A DNA stretch of 49,883 bases from Candidatus Saccharimonadota bacterium (GCA_030529135.1 JAUMXO010000006.1:1-49883); one strand, 5' to 3'; numbered from the stretch's first letter, positions 40,263 through 49,883 are shown. Numbers and translations are program-made. The notes: generated by a model not told the origin, from the letters alone.

Positions 40263-40948
40263 CGTTAACGCTGGTTGTCGCCGCAGCAATCTTAGCATGC
40301 TGCCTGGTAAAACCATTACCAGCCTCTGCTCATGATTTTCCGAGCAAAATAGAGGACTGGAATGAGGACGACTGGAGAGCATGGAATGATCTCTGGGACG
40401 ACTATTGGAAAGTTTATTACCAAAACTGGAATTGGGCAAATAACAACAATTATTATTACTACCCCCCTAACAACAACTATTACAATAGCAATAGTAATAG
40501 TAATAGTTATAGTGGTTACAATTTCAGTTCCGGAATCCTCAATATCTACGATTCCGGCACCGAGAGTCAAGCCCAAACTCTAGCGCGCATTATCAATTTA
40601 TATGCGCACGGGGTACCCAGTATAACCGCCCAAGCATGCGTTGGCTGGGCAGTCATAAACTCAGTAGACGCATCTGGCTACGGAGTCGATATTAACTCTG
40701 TTGCTGGAAACTTCCACTACGACCCCGGAAGGCCAACTTCAGATGACTTCGGAAGAGATCTTATGCCTCTTGCAAGAGACATCATTTTCCGCTGGAAAGC
40801 AGGAAAATCCGGAGTCAATAGCTACCGAGTCTTACCTGGTGGTTATTGCTGGGTTTGGAGCACCGGCAATTCGGTGGTATTTAGAAATACCCCGGATGAA
40901 TCTGGGGCTCCATGGAATTACGCTTACGCCAGCCCCTACGGGGGCTAA
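40244..40948 (+). CDS. Secreted protein with SleB-like domain
   Basis: The 234-residue product has a signal peptide (KKKITLTLVVAAAILACCLV, cleavage near ASAHD), a Trp/Asp-rich stretch, and an Asn/Tyr/Ser repeat (NNNNYYYYPPNNNYYNSNSN). A C-terminal domain of about 130 residues (LARIINLYAHGVPSITAQACVGWAVINSV) loosely recalls cell-wall hydrolase SleB domains. The YAEARGE region containing the catalytic glutamate in that family reads YAHGVPS, so hydrolase activity is doubtful. G/C-rich codons match the cassette at 15023-16970. A strong terminator follows. Confidence 0.6.
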   Translation: MEKKKITLTLVVAAAILACCLVKPLPASAHDFPSKIEDWNEDDWRAWNDLWDDYWKVYYQNWNWANNNNYYYYPPNNNYYNSNSNSNSYSGYNFSSGILNIYDSGTESQAQTLARIINLYAHGVPSITAQACVGWAVINSVDASGYGVDINSVAGNFHYDPGRPTSDDFGRDLMPLARDIIFRWKAGKSGVNSYRVLPGGYCWVWSTGNSVVFRNTPDESGAPWNYAYASPYGG

Positions 40949-40966
40949 TCGTCAACTCCTTCATAC

Positions 40967-40993
40967 GCCCCCTGGGAAACCAGGGGGCAATTT

Positions 40994-40995
<2 letters not shown>
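40967..40995 (+). terminator. Terminator of the secreted-protein pair
   Basis: GCCCCCTGG and CCAGGGGGC pair around GAAA and are followed by AATTTTT; the element touches the ligA stop and could serve both sides. A second hairpin, AGCCCC-TACG-GGGGCT, lies at 40931-40946. Confidence 0.9.
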
Positions 40996-43054
<2,059 letters not shown>

Positions 43055-43081
43055 TCATAATCAAAAAAGAAAAAATTGAAT

Positions 43082-44122
43082 TTATTTTCGTTTGGTCTTT
43101 TTAGCAAAAGAATCTTTAGTGTCAAAATCCAACATATAGCGATAATATAGGTAAAAATATGTCGCCACATAAATTCCCGAAAAACAAGTCATAATCACCA
43201 AGCATACTGGCACAAACGGAATTTGTACCGTCCAAGAAAATTGCTTCATAAATAGATCGAACATAATGAGAGGCATCATCACAACCGCCCACATTATTAT
43301 AAGTACGATTATTAGTGCAACAATTCTCAAAATAAATTTTATTCTCCTTCCAGCCATTAAATCATTTGCAGTTTTTAAAGCTTGCATAGGATATAAACCT
43401 GGAGCAGTCACCGCCGTCAGTGCCATAATCGTGCCAGAAACTAGATAGAAAGAAAGCAAAAACATCAGCGCCGAAAAAACCCAAAACAACAATGCATAAA
43501 ATGGTGTATCAAGAAAATGAGTTTCTATTGCCGCCGAATACGCTATCAAAAATATCATGATCGGCAAACACTGTATCACTGCCACTAGAAGAACCACAAA
43601 AGTAGAAATAAGCGGCGTCATTGCATTATATAGTCCATCACGCAATTTTACTTTATGTCCCGCCATAATATGTCTAAGCAAAAATATTGTAACTAACCAA
43701 ATAATCAAAAAAATTAACGCCACAAAGACTCCTGCTCCAGCATTATTAGATTCTACCGATAAACCACCAGTGAAAACCGTAGACACGAGAAGTAGCCCAG
43801 ATTTTGCAAAAGTTCCAATATTTGCATTATTCTGCTCAGCCGTCTGGTCTAAAATATTTTGAATATCTCGATAGGTGTTTTCGCTCATCAATCCCACAAA
43901 TGCAATCGCCGTTATCGTCATTATCAAAAGAAATGGCAAAAACAATTTCCAATTTTTAAAAATCATTTTGAAAGTATACAGAATATGATACATCATACCA
44001 GGAACTTCTAGTTCCCTTACATAATCCTCTCGATAAGACCGCTTAAATGATTTATGTTTAAAAATCGGCGGCGTTTCCTTAATAGATTTCTTCTTTTTTT
44101 TACTAGAAGTTCCACTTGCCAT
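43082..44122 (-). CDS. Polytopic membrane protein of unknown function
   Basis: The 346-residue protein has a basic cytoplasmic start (SSKKKKKSIKETPP), about six membrane segments (for example WKLFLPFLLIMTITAIAFVGLM, VFVALIFLIIWLVTIFLL and FILRIVALIIVLIIMWAVVM) and a basic end. No family motif is clear; the general build recalls DUF-type integral membrane proteins with repeated helices. Its ATG overlaps the htpX 3' end by 20 nt, so it belongs to the lemA-htpX operon and may act in the same membrane quality-control context. Confidence 0.6.
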   Translation of the reverse strand: MASGTSSKKKKKSIKETPPIFKHKSFKRSYREDYVRELEVPGMMYHILYTFKMIFKNWKLFLPFLLIMTITAIAFVGLMSENTYRDIQNILDQTAEQNNANIGTFAKSGLLLVSTVFTGGLSVESNNAGAGVFVALIFLIIWLVTIFLLRHIMAGHKVKLRDGLYNAMTPLISTFVVLLVAVIQCLPIMIFLIAYSAAIETHFLDTPFYALLFWVFSALMFLLSFYLVSGTIMALTAVTAPGLYPMQALKTANDLMAGRRIKFILRIVALIIVLIIMWAVVMMPLIMFDLFMKQFSWTVQIPFVPVCLVIMTCFSGIYVATYFYLYYRYMLDFDTKDSFAKKTKRK

Positions 44123-44981
44123 TTTCTAGCCTCTCAATTCTTTTTTCAAGTGGTGGATGCGTCCCAAATAAATTATTGAAAAATCCTTTCCTTAAAGGAT
44201 CATTAATATACATAGAAGCCTGCGCCGAATTCTGATTTTTCATCGGCTGGCTATGCGATTGAAGTTTTTTCAAAGCATCAATCATCCCTTCTGGATATCT
44301 TGTAATATTTACTGCCGAAGCGTCCGCTAAATACTCCCGCTCGCGCGATACCGCCATTTGCGCAATCGCCGCACAAATTGGTGCAAAAATTGCCGCAAAT
44401 ACAATCAAAAGATAGGCTACAGGACTACCTTCGTTGTCACGTTTACGATTTCCGTAAAACATCATCCGCATTGCAATATCCGAAATTAGACCTACCACAC
44501 ACACAAGCCCAAACACAATCATCGATACTCTAATATCATAATTTTTTACATGGGACATTTCGTGTGCCATTACCGCAGTCAATTCTTTATCGTTCATAAT
44601 GTCAAGGAGCCCAGTCGTAGCAGCTACTACTGCATGTTCAGGATCCCTGCCGGTCGCAAAAGCATTTGGTGCCAAATCTTCGATTAAATAAACTTTTGGC
44701 ATTGGAAGCCCAGTAGTAATAGAAAGATTTTCTACCGTATTATAAAGCCTCGGATTATCTTTTTTTTCGATTTCCTTTGCCCCCGCCATCATCGTTGCTA
44801 CCGACCCAGCCGCAAAATACTGAATCACTGCATAAATAATCGAAGCTATACTCACCCAAAGTAAGACCCACCAATCATTTAAAAAATACGCTACTGCCGC
44901 CGCTATAGCTATAATGATGGCCACAAAAACCATCATTATAAATATAGTTCGCCTTTTATTCTGTGCAATTTGTTTATACAT
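44103..44981 (-). CDS. htpX: Membrane zinc metalloprotease HtpX
   Basis: HtpX degrades damaged membrane proteins. The 292-residue protein has two N-terminal membrane segments, the zinc site HEMSH (140-144) and a third ligand in REREYLADASAV, with further membrane segments between. The active site faces the cytoplasm in the family. It follows lemA by 9 bp, a pairing seen in many bacteria. Confidence 0.93.
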   Translation of the reverse strand: MYKQIAQNKRRTIFIMMVFVAIIIAIAAAVAYFLNDWWVLLWVSIASIIYAVIQYFAAGSVATMMAGAKEIEKKDNPRLYNTVENLSITTGLPMPKVYLIEDLAPNAFATGRDPEHAVVAATTGLLDIMNDKELTAVMAHEMSHVKNYDIRVSMIVFGLVCVVGLISDIAMRMMFYGNRKRDNEGSPVAYLLIVFAAIFAPICAAIAQMAVSREREYLADASAVNITRYPEGMIDALKKLQSHSQPMKNQNSAQASMYINDPLRKGFFNNLFGTHPPLEKRIERLENGKWNF

Positions 44982-44990
44982 TGACTTAAA

Positions 44991-45569
44991 TTAGAATTTT
45001 ACTTCTGGCGCGTTATCAATCTTTGCTTTTTCAGCTTCAGAAACTTCAAAGTAATCACGCTTTTTGAAGTGGCCAAACATATTATTTATGATGTTGGTCG
45101 GGAAAGTTTTAATTTTTGCATTAAGTTCTTTGCATCCAGAATTATAAAATCTTCTAGCGGCTTGAATTTTATCTTCAACATCTTGAAGTTGATTCTGCAA
45201 TTTCACAAAATTCTCATTAGCCTTAAGTTCTGGATAAGCTTCTGCAATCGCAAAAATCTTAGAAAGAGCTGCTTGCATCTCACCTTCAGCTTCAGCCGCC
45301 GCCTTCACGGTTTTAGCACCCATCGCTGCACTTCGAGCAGCTGTCACCATTTCAAAAGTTTCTTTTTCATGTTTAGCATAGCCTTTGACGGTCTCTACTA
45401 CATTTGGGATTAAATCTGCACGATATTTAAGCTGAACAGTAATATCGCTCCAAGCTTCGTCCACTCTTTCATTAGTTCGGACTAAACCATTGTAAGTCCC
45501 AACGATAATTGCGATAATAAGAACTACTACGACCGCAATTACTATTCCTATTATTGCTCCTGTACTCAT
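44991..45569 (-). CDS. lemA: LemA family protein
   Basis: The 192-residue protein has one N-terminal membrane segment (IIGIVIAVVVVLIIAIIVGTY) and the LemA helical domain: YNGLVRTNERVDEAWSDITVQLKYRADLIPNVVETVKGYAKHE, then AARRFYNSGCKELNAKIKTFPTNII. The ATG at 45569 is preceded by GGAGTGG. TATAAT (45603-45608, minus) lies about 33 nt upstream. The exact biochemical role is unknown; the constant link with htpX suggests membrane proteolysis. Confidence 0.92.
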   Translation of the reverse strand: MSTGAIIGIVIAVVVVLIIAIIVGTYNGLVRTNERVDEAWSDITVQLKYRADLIPNVVETVKGYAKHEKETFEMVTAARSAAMGAKTVKAAAEAEGEMQAALSKIFAIAEAYPELKANENFVKLQNQLQDVEDKIQAARRFYNSGCKELNAKIKTFPTNIINNMFGHFKKRDYFEVSEAEKAKIDNAPEVKF

Positions 45570-45654
45570 TATTTTTCCACTCCTTATATTATATATATGC
45601 ATATTATATCAAATTTTTCCTTTTAAGTAAAATTATGATAAAATATATCTATAT

Positions 45655-45728
45655 GGTGCTTTGGCGGAGTGGTTACGCAGCGGTCTGCAAAACCGCGTAC
45701 ACCGGTTCAATTCCGGTAGGCACCTCCA
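45655..45728 (+). tRNA. tRNA-Cys (anticodon GCA), CCA encoded
   Basis: Acceptor GGTGCTT/AGGCACC, anticodon stem GCGGT/ACCGC with loop CTGCAAA, T-arm ACCGG-TTCAATT-CCGGT, U73 and CCA. No downstream copy of its 3' end is seen; the promoter of the next tRNA follows. Confidence 0.96.
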
Positions 45729-45756
45729 AGATATTCCAAAAATTAAAAAATTGTGC

Positions 45757-45762
45757 TATAAT
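45757..45762 (+). promoter_or_regulatory. -10 box of tRNA-Gly(GCC)
   Basis: TATAAT 13 nt before the tRNA 5' end. Confidence 0.65.
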
Positions 45763-45775
45763 ATATACGCAACGT

Positions 45776-45852
45776 GCGAATGTAGCTCAGTTGTTTAGAG
45801 CGCTTCCTTGCCAAGGAAGAGGTCGAGAGTTAGAGTCTCTTCATTCGCACCA
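45776..45852 (+). tRNA. tRNA-Gly (anticodon GCC) with altered 19-56 pair, CCA encoded
   Basis: Acceptor GCGAATG/CATTCGC, anticodon stem CTTCC/GGAAG with loop TTGCCAA, T-stem GAGAG/CTCTT and A73-CCA. The D-loop reads AGTTGTTTA (G19 to U) and the T-loop TTAGAGT (C56 to A), so the near-universal G19-C56 tertiary pair is replaced by U19-A56. The co-change suggests a functional tRNA. Confidence 0.93.
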
Positions 45853-45903
45853 TTTTTATGCTCCAGATTTCTTTCTCCAGTTAAAACTCTCGGGCTACGC
45901 CAA

Positions 45904-45937
45904 CGAGAGTTAGAGTCTCTTCATTCGCACCATTTTT
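45904..45937 (+). repeat. Copy of the tRNA-Gly(GCC) 3' end
   Basis: These 34 bp are identical to 45824-45857: the whole T-arm with its unusual TTAGAGT loop, the acceptor 3' strand, CCA and five T, shifted by 80 bp. AACTCTCG (45885-45892) in the spacer pairs perfectly with CGAGAGTT at the start of the copy around an 11-nt loop. Confidence 0.92.
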
Positions 45938-45989
45938 TGTTATCCAAAATTAGTCAATTTATTTGCATAAAAAGGCTGAAAAAGTGTGA

Positions 45990-45995
45990 TATAAT
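45990..45995 (+). promoter_or_regulatory. -10 box of the exchanger gene
   Basis: GTGTGATATAAT extended -10; the leader would be about 20 nt without an SD sequence. Confidence 0.65.
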
Positions 45996-46021
45996 ATAAC
46001 CATAAACGAAACAAAATAAAT

Positions 46022-47005
46022 ATGGAAAGCAATATATTCTTACAAATTCTCTTACTTGTCGGTGGTTTTGTAATTCTAATCAAAGGTGCAGACTGGCTCG
46101 TAGATGGCGCAAGTAGCGTTGCTTCCAATTTTAAAGTTTCAAAACAACTCGTTGGCCTTACTATCGTAGCTTTTGGCACCGGCGCTCCAGAGCTTGCAGT
46201 TTCTATCACTTCAATGATTAATGGCAATACCGACATGCTTCTTGGCAACGTTATGGGAAGCAATATTATTAATATTTTACTTTTAATTGGTTTAGCCGCC
46301 ATTATTAGCCCCATCAGAATCAACAGAAACACTATCTCAAAAGAGCTTCCCCTGCTGCTGCTAACTACTCTTGGTCTTGTTTTTCTATTTCTAGACACCA
46401 CTCTCTCTGGCGCCAATGAAAACTGGATTACTAGAAGCGATGGGCTAATTTGCGTTCTCTTCTTTGCTATTTTCCTTTATTACATAATAGCTATGACCCG
46501 AAAAAACAAAAAAGAAAAGCATAAGGTCGAAAAACCCAAGTGGAAACTCGGCAAATCTTTTCTTTTTGTACTTCTAGGCCTCATTGGCGTAGTCGGTGGT
46601 AGCCAACTCGTAGTTAGTTCGGCTTCTGAAATTGCATCAGTTATCGGAATTTCCGACCGTATCATCGCCCTTACTGTCGTAGCCTTTGGCACTTCGCTTC
46701 CAGAGCTTGTCACTACCATCACCGCCGCCAAACGTGGTGAAAACGAACTTTTGGTTGGCAATATTATTGGCAGTAACATCTTTAACATTTGTATCGTGTT
46801 GGGGCTCCCAATTGCTATCTTTGGCGGCATCAAACCAGAAAGCTTTGAGATGATCGACGTAATTATGATGGTCGTCTCTGCCGCACTCCTCTGGCTAGTT
46901 GCTCGCCGCGGTAGTCCAATCTCCAAAAGAGAAGGTTCTTTCATGCTTATCGTCTTTGCTATTTATTACGGCTATATAGTCGTAAACGCCCTCACCGCAA
47001 TCTGA
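46022..47005 (+). CDS. CaCA-family Na+/Ca2+ exchanger (YrbG-like)
   Basis: The 327-residue protein has ten hydrophobic segments in two homologous halves. Each half carries an alpha repeat with the ion-binding glutamate: VAFGTGAPELAVSITS with GNVMGSNIINILLLIG, and VAFGTSLPELVTTITA with GNIIGSNIFNICIVLG. It should exchange Na+ or H+ for Ca2+ across the membrane. A basic cytoplasmic loop (RKNKKEKHKVEKPKWK) joins the halves. It ends 2 bp from the convergent glycosyltransferase gene. Confidence 0.93.
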   Translation: MESNIFLQILLLVGGFVILIKGADWLVDGASSVASNFKVSKQLVGLTIVAFGTGAPELAVSITSMINGNTDMLLGNVMGSNIINILLLIGLAAIISPIRINRNTISKELPLLLLTTLGLVFLFLDTTLSGANENWITRSDGLICVLFFAIFLYYIIAMTRKNKKEKHKVEKPKWKLGKSFLFVLLGLIGVVGGSQLVVSSASEIASVIGISDRIIALTVVAFGTSLPELVTTITAAKRGENELLVGNIIGSNIFNICIVLGLPIAIFGGIKPESFEMIDVIMMVVSAALLWLVARRGSPISKREGSFMLIVFAIYYGYIVVNALTAI

Positions 47006-47007
47006 GA

Positions 47008-47985
47008 TTATTTCTCAATCCTTTTAATTAAAATCTTCTTTTCTTTAGCTAAAATATCACCTTTTTTGATTAAAGCCGCCACTTTTTCCTGATCGGACTT
47101 TTGTTTAGAATCATCAAAAGATTCTTGTTGCCTCTTCAAATCACCATAAAAACCCGTACCCTTTGCTGCATCCCAAAAAATCTTCTCACCTGGCACATTT
47201 TTATAATGCCAAGGTTTATTAAATAAATTAAAATGCACTAGCTTGGTCTCTTTTTTAAACTCTTTCGTTGGTTCGGCATTCCATTCCGGCCCAAAATGCC
47301 CAATTTTACCTCTAAGAATTACATTCAAATAATCTTGATCTGGCGCCACTAAATCAGCATCATATTTCTGTATTACTTCTATCATCTGAGAAAGATATTT
47401 ACATTTTCGCATTTTTCTAAGGTTCATCAGCATCACCCCATCATTTACATACTCATTATGCGGTACCCCCAATGCAAAATCTACATAATCCCTAAACTCT
47501 GGAATTACAGTTACTTTTGGATCTACCATCGCCATTATTATATTGTCACCCATATCCATATCAAAAAGCTCACCAATATCCCCCCTAAGAATTGTGTCAC
47601 TGTCTATATATATCGCCTTTTCATATCGCGGAAAAAGCAATGGAATGAAAAACCTATAAAAATACACCGCTTTAGAAAAGAAATCCCCCATACCTTTTCG
47701 TTTCGACACATATTTTATTACTACCCTTAGATAGATACTATTAGTAATTTTCTTAAATTGTATAGCGCAATTTTTTGTCACCAAGCTCCTAAATCTCACT
47801 CGATTCGGCCAGCTCAAACCATCATGCAAAATTATCACCCGATAATATCTATTCTTATCAGCATGCAAAAAAAGTGAATGAATCGCCGCCGCCGCATACG
47901 GCGCATACTCATTATTGATCGTAATAAATATCGGTACCACCTTCACTAATTTATTTAACGGTGTACCCGTACTAAAAATACTCAT
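47008..47985 (-). CDS. Family 8 glycosyltransferase
   Basis: The 325-residue retaining glycosyltransferase has the sugar-nucleotide region PIFITINNEYAPYAAAAIHSL, the metal-binding DSD in KAIYIDSDTIL, the acceptor-side NDGVMLMNLRKM and a late HFGP...KLVHFNLFNKPWHY block. It probably transfers glucose or galactose onto a surface glycan. The C-terminal 60 residues are Lys/Gln/Asp-rich and helical. No membrane segment is seen. A second GT8 gene lies just upstream. Confidence 0.85.
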   Translation of the reverse strand: MSIFSTGTPLNKLVKVVPIFITINNEYAPYAAAAIHSLFLHADKNRYYRVIILHDGLSWPNRVRFRSLVTKNCAIQFKKITNSIYLRVVIKYVSKRKGMGDFFSKAVYFYRFFIPLLFPRYEKAIYIDSDTILRGDIGELFDMDMGDNIIMAMVDPKVTVIPEFRDYVDFALGVPHNEYVNDGVMLMNLRKMRKCKYLSQMIEVIQKYDADLVAPDQDYLNVILRGKIGHFGPEWNAEPTKEFKKETKLVHFNLFNKPWHYKNVPGEKIFWDAAKGTGFYGDLKRQQESFDDSKQKSDQEKVAALIKKGDILAKEKKILIKRIEK

Positions 47986-48090
47986 CTACTCTACTTTTCT
48001 TATTATGCTTACCTTCTATTTTACCAAATTTTTCAATATATTTAAAGTAAATTATAAACACTCAAAAGACATCTATGGCTTTGCTTTTAA

Positions 48091-48912
48091 TTATAAATTT
48101 ACTTTCAACTCATCATACTTTTCTAATATATCATCGTAATCGTGAATTTTCAAAACCTCATGAACCTTTTTTATCTCAAACGGCTTCACTTTTTGTACAT
48201 GGAAAAATGGGAAAAACTTAAAATTATTCGAAAAATGATGTAATACTGTATTTTTATCTGGCCTTTCACGCTGATCATTATATTTAAGTGGTAAAATCTT
48301 ACGTTTACGAATAGATTTGTTCAATGCCGCTTGATCCGCCAACATCATCCATCTTTTCCCACATAAAGCCACCGCCTTTTCGAACATTCCGGTTTTGATA
48401 CATTCTTTCATATTAAATAACATTACACCAGAATTCATATAATCCTGTTTAAATAAACCGTTATAATGATAAAATCTTCGTCCGTAGATATCGAGCACCC
48501 CCGCCGCTTCAAGTCCATTCATATCCATATTATAAAATTCCGAAATATCTTTCCGACATACTACGTCATAATCCAAGTACAAAATCCGATCTAGCCTAGC
48601 AATCTCTGGAATTTTATCCGCATAAAGCCTAAGCATCGAACACGGCGTAAAATAAGAACCCATATTTTTACTCGGCAAATTCTTTACAAAAACGTCCGTC
48701 GCATCAATTAATTTTACAAAATTTTTTGGACTCTTTGCTCGTACGATTTTGTCAAGATACGCCGCCGTTTTTCGAGTAAACGGTTTCACATCTTTGTATT
48801 TAATTGTCAAAATAAAAATCTCAAGTGGCTCTATATTATTCTTAAGTAGCGATAAAATTGAAATCAACACCCCATCAGAGATTCCCTTATCTCCACAATA
48901 TAATATATTCAT
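48091..48912 (-). CDS. Family 8 glycosyltransferase, second copy
   Basis: The 273-residue protein shares the GT8 layout: ILYCGDKGISDGVLISILSLL, the metal site as LDYDVV instead of the more usual DxD, MNSGVMLFNMKE, DQAALN and VLHHFSNNFKFFPF. It differs enough from the gene at 47008 to suggest a distinct sugar linkage. The ATG is 6 nt after TATAAT (48919-48924). The 105 bp between the two GT8 genes hold no terminator or gene. Confidence 0.85.
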   Translation of the reverse strand: MNILYCGDKGISDGVLISILSLLKNNIEPLEIFILTIKYKDVKPFTRKTAAYLDKIVRAKSPKNFVKLIDATDVFVKNLPSKNMGSYFTPCSMLRLYADKIPEIARLDRILYLDYDVVCRKDISEFYNMDMNGLEAAGVLDIYGRRFYHYNGLFKQDYMNSGVMLFNMKECIKTGMFEKAVALCGKRWMMLADQAALNKSIRKRKILPLKYNDQRERPDKNTVLHHFSNNFKFFPFFHVQKVKPFEIKKVHEVLKIHDYDDILEKYDELKVNL

Positions 48913-48918
48913 ATCTAT

Positions 48919-48924
48919 ATTATA
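48919..48924 (-). promoter_or_regulatory. GT8 gene -10 box, leaderless spacing
   Basis: TATAAT on the minus strand, 6 nt before the ATG at 48912. Confidence 0.75.
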
Positions 48925-48973
48925 TCAAATATAAGTAATTCAGTTCGTAGCTAATTTTTTATTCTAAAAACGA

Positions 48974-49582
48974 TTAGTCAGCACGTCTTCCGTTAAAGAA
49001 CCCCAACTCTTTTATCATTTCCTCGGCGACAGAATCATTATGGACAGATAAAGAAAGCATAGCATTATTATATACTATAATGTATGTCCTCACAGTACCG
49101 GTTTCAGTAGGTTCATCAGAATATGCTTTTATAAAATCATCAGAATCTTCCAGCACAACATCTCTTTTATAATTAGCAGACCTTATCTGAGACCAAATTT
49201 CTTCCTTATTCTTATCCTCAAAAAAACCTATCAAAAATTTAGTACCATTCGGCATAAAACCTACAGAGCTCTCTTTGCTACCGCAGCTATATGATTCATA
49301 TAGAAGCGGGTTATTATCAAGCTGATACAAAATTCCATCATACTCCTTGCAAACCGATCTTGCCAACTCTGGTGTGGGCTCATTATGGGTATCACCTCTA
49401 GTTGAAAAAGCCACGATTAATGCTATAGTTAAACCCAAAATAATCATAACAAGACAAACTATAACTGCCAAAACTACCTTAGAATCATATGCTTTCGGCT
49501 GCTGCAAATCTGTAAATTCCGGCTGAAATTCCGGCTGTTGTAACGGTTGCTGCGATATTGGTTGCATATTATTTGGTTCCAT
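48974..49582 (-). CDS. Gln/Pro-tailed single-pass membrane protein
   Basis: The 202-residue protein has a short cytoplasmic tail rich in Q-Q-P and Q-P-E repeats, one membrane segment (VVLAVIVCLVMIILGLTIALIVAF, about 36-60) and an outer domain of about 140 residues with two cysteines. The build repeats that of the genes at 12053 and 26783. AGGAAAT upstream supports the ATG at 49582; TATAAT lies at 49614-49619 (minus). Function unknown. Confidence 0.65.
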   Translation of the reverse strand: MEPNNMQPISQQPLQQPEFQPEFTDLQQPKAYDSKVVLAVIVCLVMIILGLTIALIVAFSTRGDTHNEPTPELARSVCKEYDGILYQLDNNPLLYESYSCGSKESSVGFMPNGTKFLIGFFEDKNKEEIWSQIRSANYKRDVVLEDSDDFIKAYSDEPTETGTVRTYIIVYNNAMLSLSVHNDSVAEEMIKELGFFNGRRAD

Positions 49583-49621
49583 TTTTATTTCCTTTTGTAT
49601 AATTCTTGTACTTATTATATC

Positions 49622-49658
49622 AAAAAATGAAACGGAATTCACTTTCGTTTCATTTTTT
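49622..49658 (-). terminator. Terminator of tRNA-Leu
   Basis: A perfect 13-bp stem (AAAAAATGAAACG with CGTTTCATTTTTT) around an 11-nt loop. A second A/T-only hairpin, AAACTTTTCTTTT with its complement, lies at 49678-49705. The copied tRNA end lies upstream of both, inside the transcript. Confidence 0.8.
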
Positions 49659-49710
49659 ATACTCATTTTCTTTTACTAAACTTTTCTTTTAAAAAAGAAA
49701 AGTTTAAGCT

Positions 49711-49733
49711 AATGGTAGCCGGAACGGGACTTG
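49711..49733 (-). repeat. Copy of the tRNA-Leu 3' end
   Basis: These 23 bp are identical to 49781-49803: the T-loop end, T-stem 3' strand, acceptor 3' strand and CCA plus two bases, shifted by 70 bp. GGGACT in the copy pairs with AGTCCC at 49749-49754 in the spacer. Confidence 0.92.
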
Positions 49734-49782
49734 CCCGCGAAGCACCACAGTCCCTAATTTTTGAGTTTTTGTGAAACAAAAA

Positions 49783-49867
49783 TGGTAGCCGGAACGGGAC
49801 TTGAACCCGTACGGATTGCTCCATTCGATTTTAAGTCGAACGCGTATACCAATTCCGCCATCCGGCC
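49783..49867 (-). tRNA. tRNA-Leu (anticodon UAA), CCA encoded
   Basis: This class II tRNA has acceptor GGCCGGA/TCCGGCT with a G1-U72 wobble pair, anticodon stem TTCGA/TCGAA with loop CTTAAAA, a long variable arm (GGA-GCAA-TCC), T-arm ACGGG-TTCAAGT-CCCGT and A73-CCA. It decodes UUA/UUG. Confidence 0.95.
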
Positions 49868-49883
49868 ACCTCTATATATTATA

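Overview
The window is a compact AT-rich bacterial chromosome segment that reads with the standard code (several genes end in TGA). It looks like a Saccharibacteria (TM7) or closely related Patescibacteria genome. The grounds are short divergent homologues, genes packed with 2-20 bp gaps or small overlaps, alpha2-type GlyRS, a class I aldolase fused to a kinase-like domain, a MurA carrying an HTH domain, and many short membrane-anchored proteins of unknown function. The species assignment is inference from gene content; no rRNA is present.

Layout. 1-1309: partial exported protein (-) and a small alarmone synthetase (+). 1418-8580: YdcF-like protein, rpsO, truB, PRC-barrel protein, then recA-Nudix-recX and murB-folD. 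8653-19371: accessory, surface-rich region with a VirB6/TrbL-like membrane protein, Gln/Pro-tailed membrane protein, sortase-type surface protein, a two-gene cassette flanked by inverted repeats, a coiled-coil protein, tRNA-His and tRNA-Gly(UCC), and low-complexity proteins. 19378-25023: tpiA, PMM-like HAD phosphatase, kinase-aldolase fusion, ppa, glyS. 25042-39902: recO, degenerate two-component pair, xseA/xseB, flippase-like protein, rpmA, RNA methyltransferase-like protein, tyrS, rnhA, uvrD, HTH-murA, pgk, pyk. 39936-49867: tRNA-Glu, secreted-protein pair, ligA, lemA-htpX operon, tRNA-Cys, tRNA-Gly(GCC), Na/Ca exchanger, two GT8 glycosyltransferases, tRNA-Leu.

The genes form recognisable work groups: lower glycolysis (aldolase, tpiA, pgk, pyk), peptidoglycan precursors (murA, murB), DNA repair and recombination (recA, recX, recO, uvrD, ligA, xseAB, rnhA), translation (rpsO, rpmA, tyrS, glyS, truB, six tRNAs) and a cell-surface set.

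Three patterns stand out. (1) Four of six tRNA genes are followed 67-80 bp downstream by an exact 22-34 bp copy of their own 3' end including CCA; each spacer contains a segment complementary to the copy. (2) About seventeen genes have a -10 box exactly 6 nt before the start codon, so their mRNAs should be leaderless, while operon-internal and accessory genes have Shine-Dalgarno (SD) sites. (3) Several core enzymes are modified: HTH-MurA, pseudokinase-aldolase, a histidine kinase without its histidine, and palindromic in-frame insertions in LigA and TruB.
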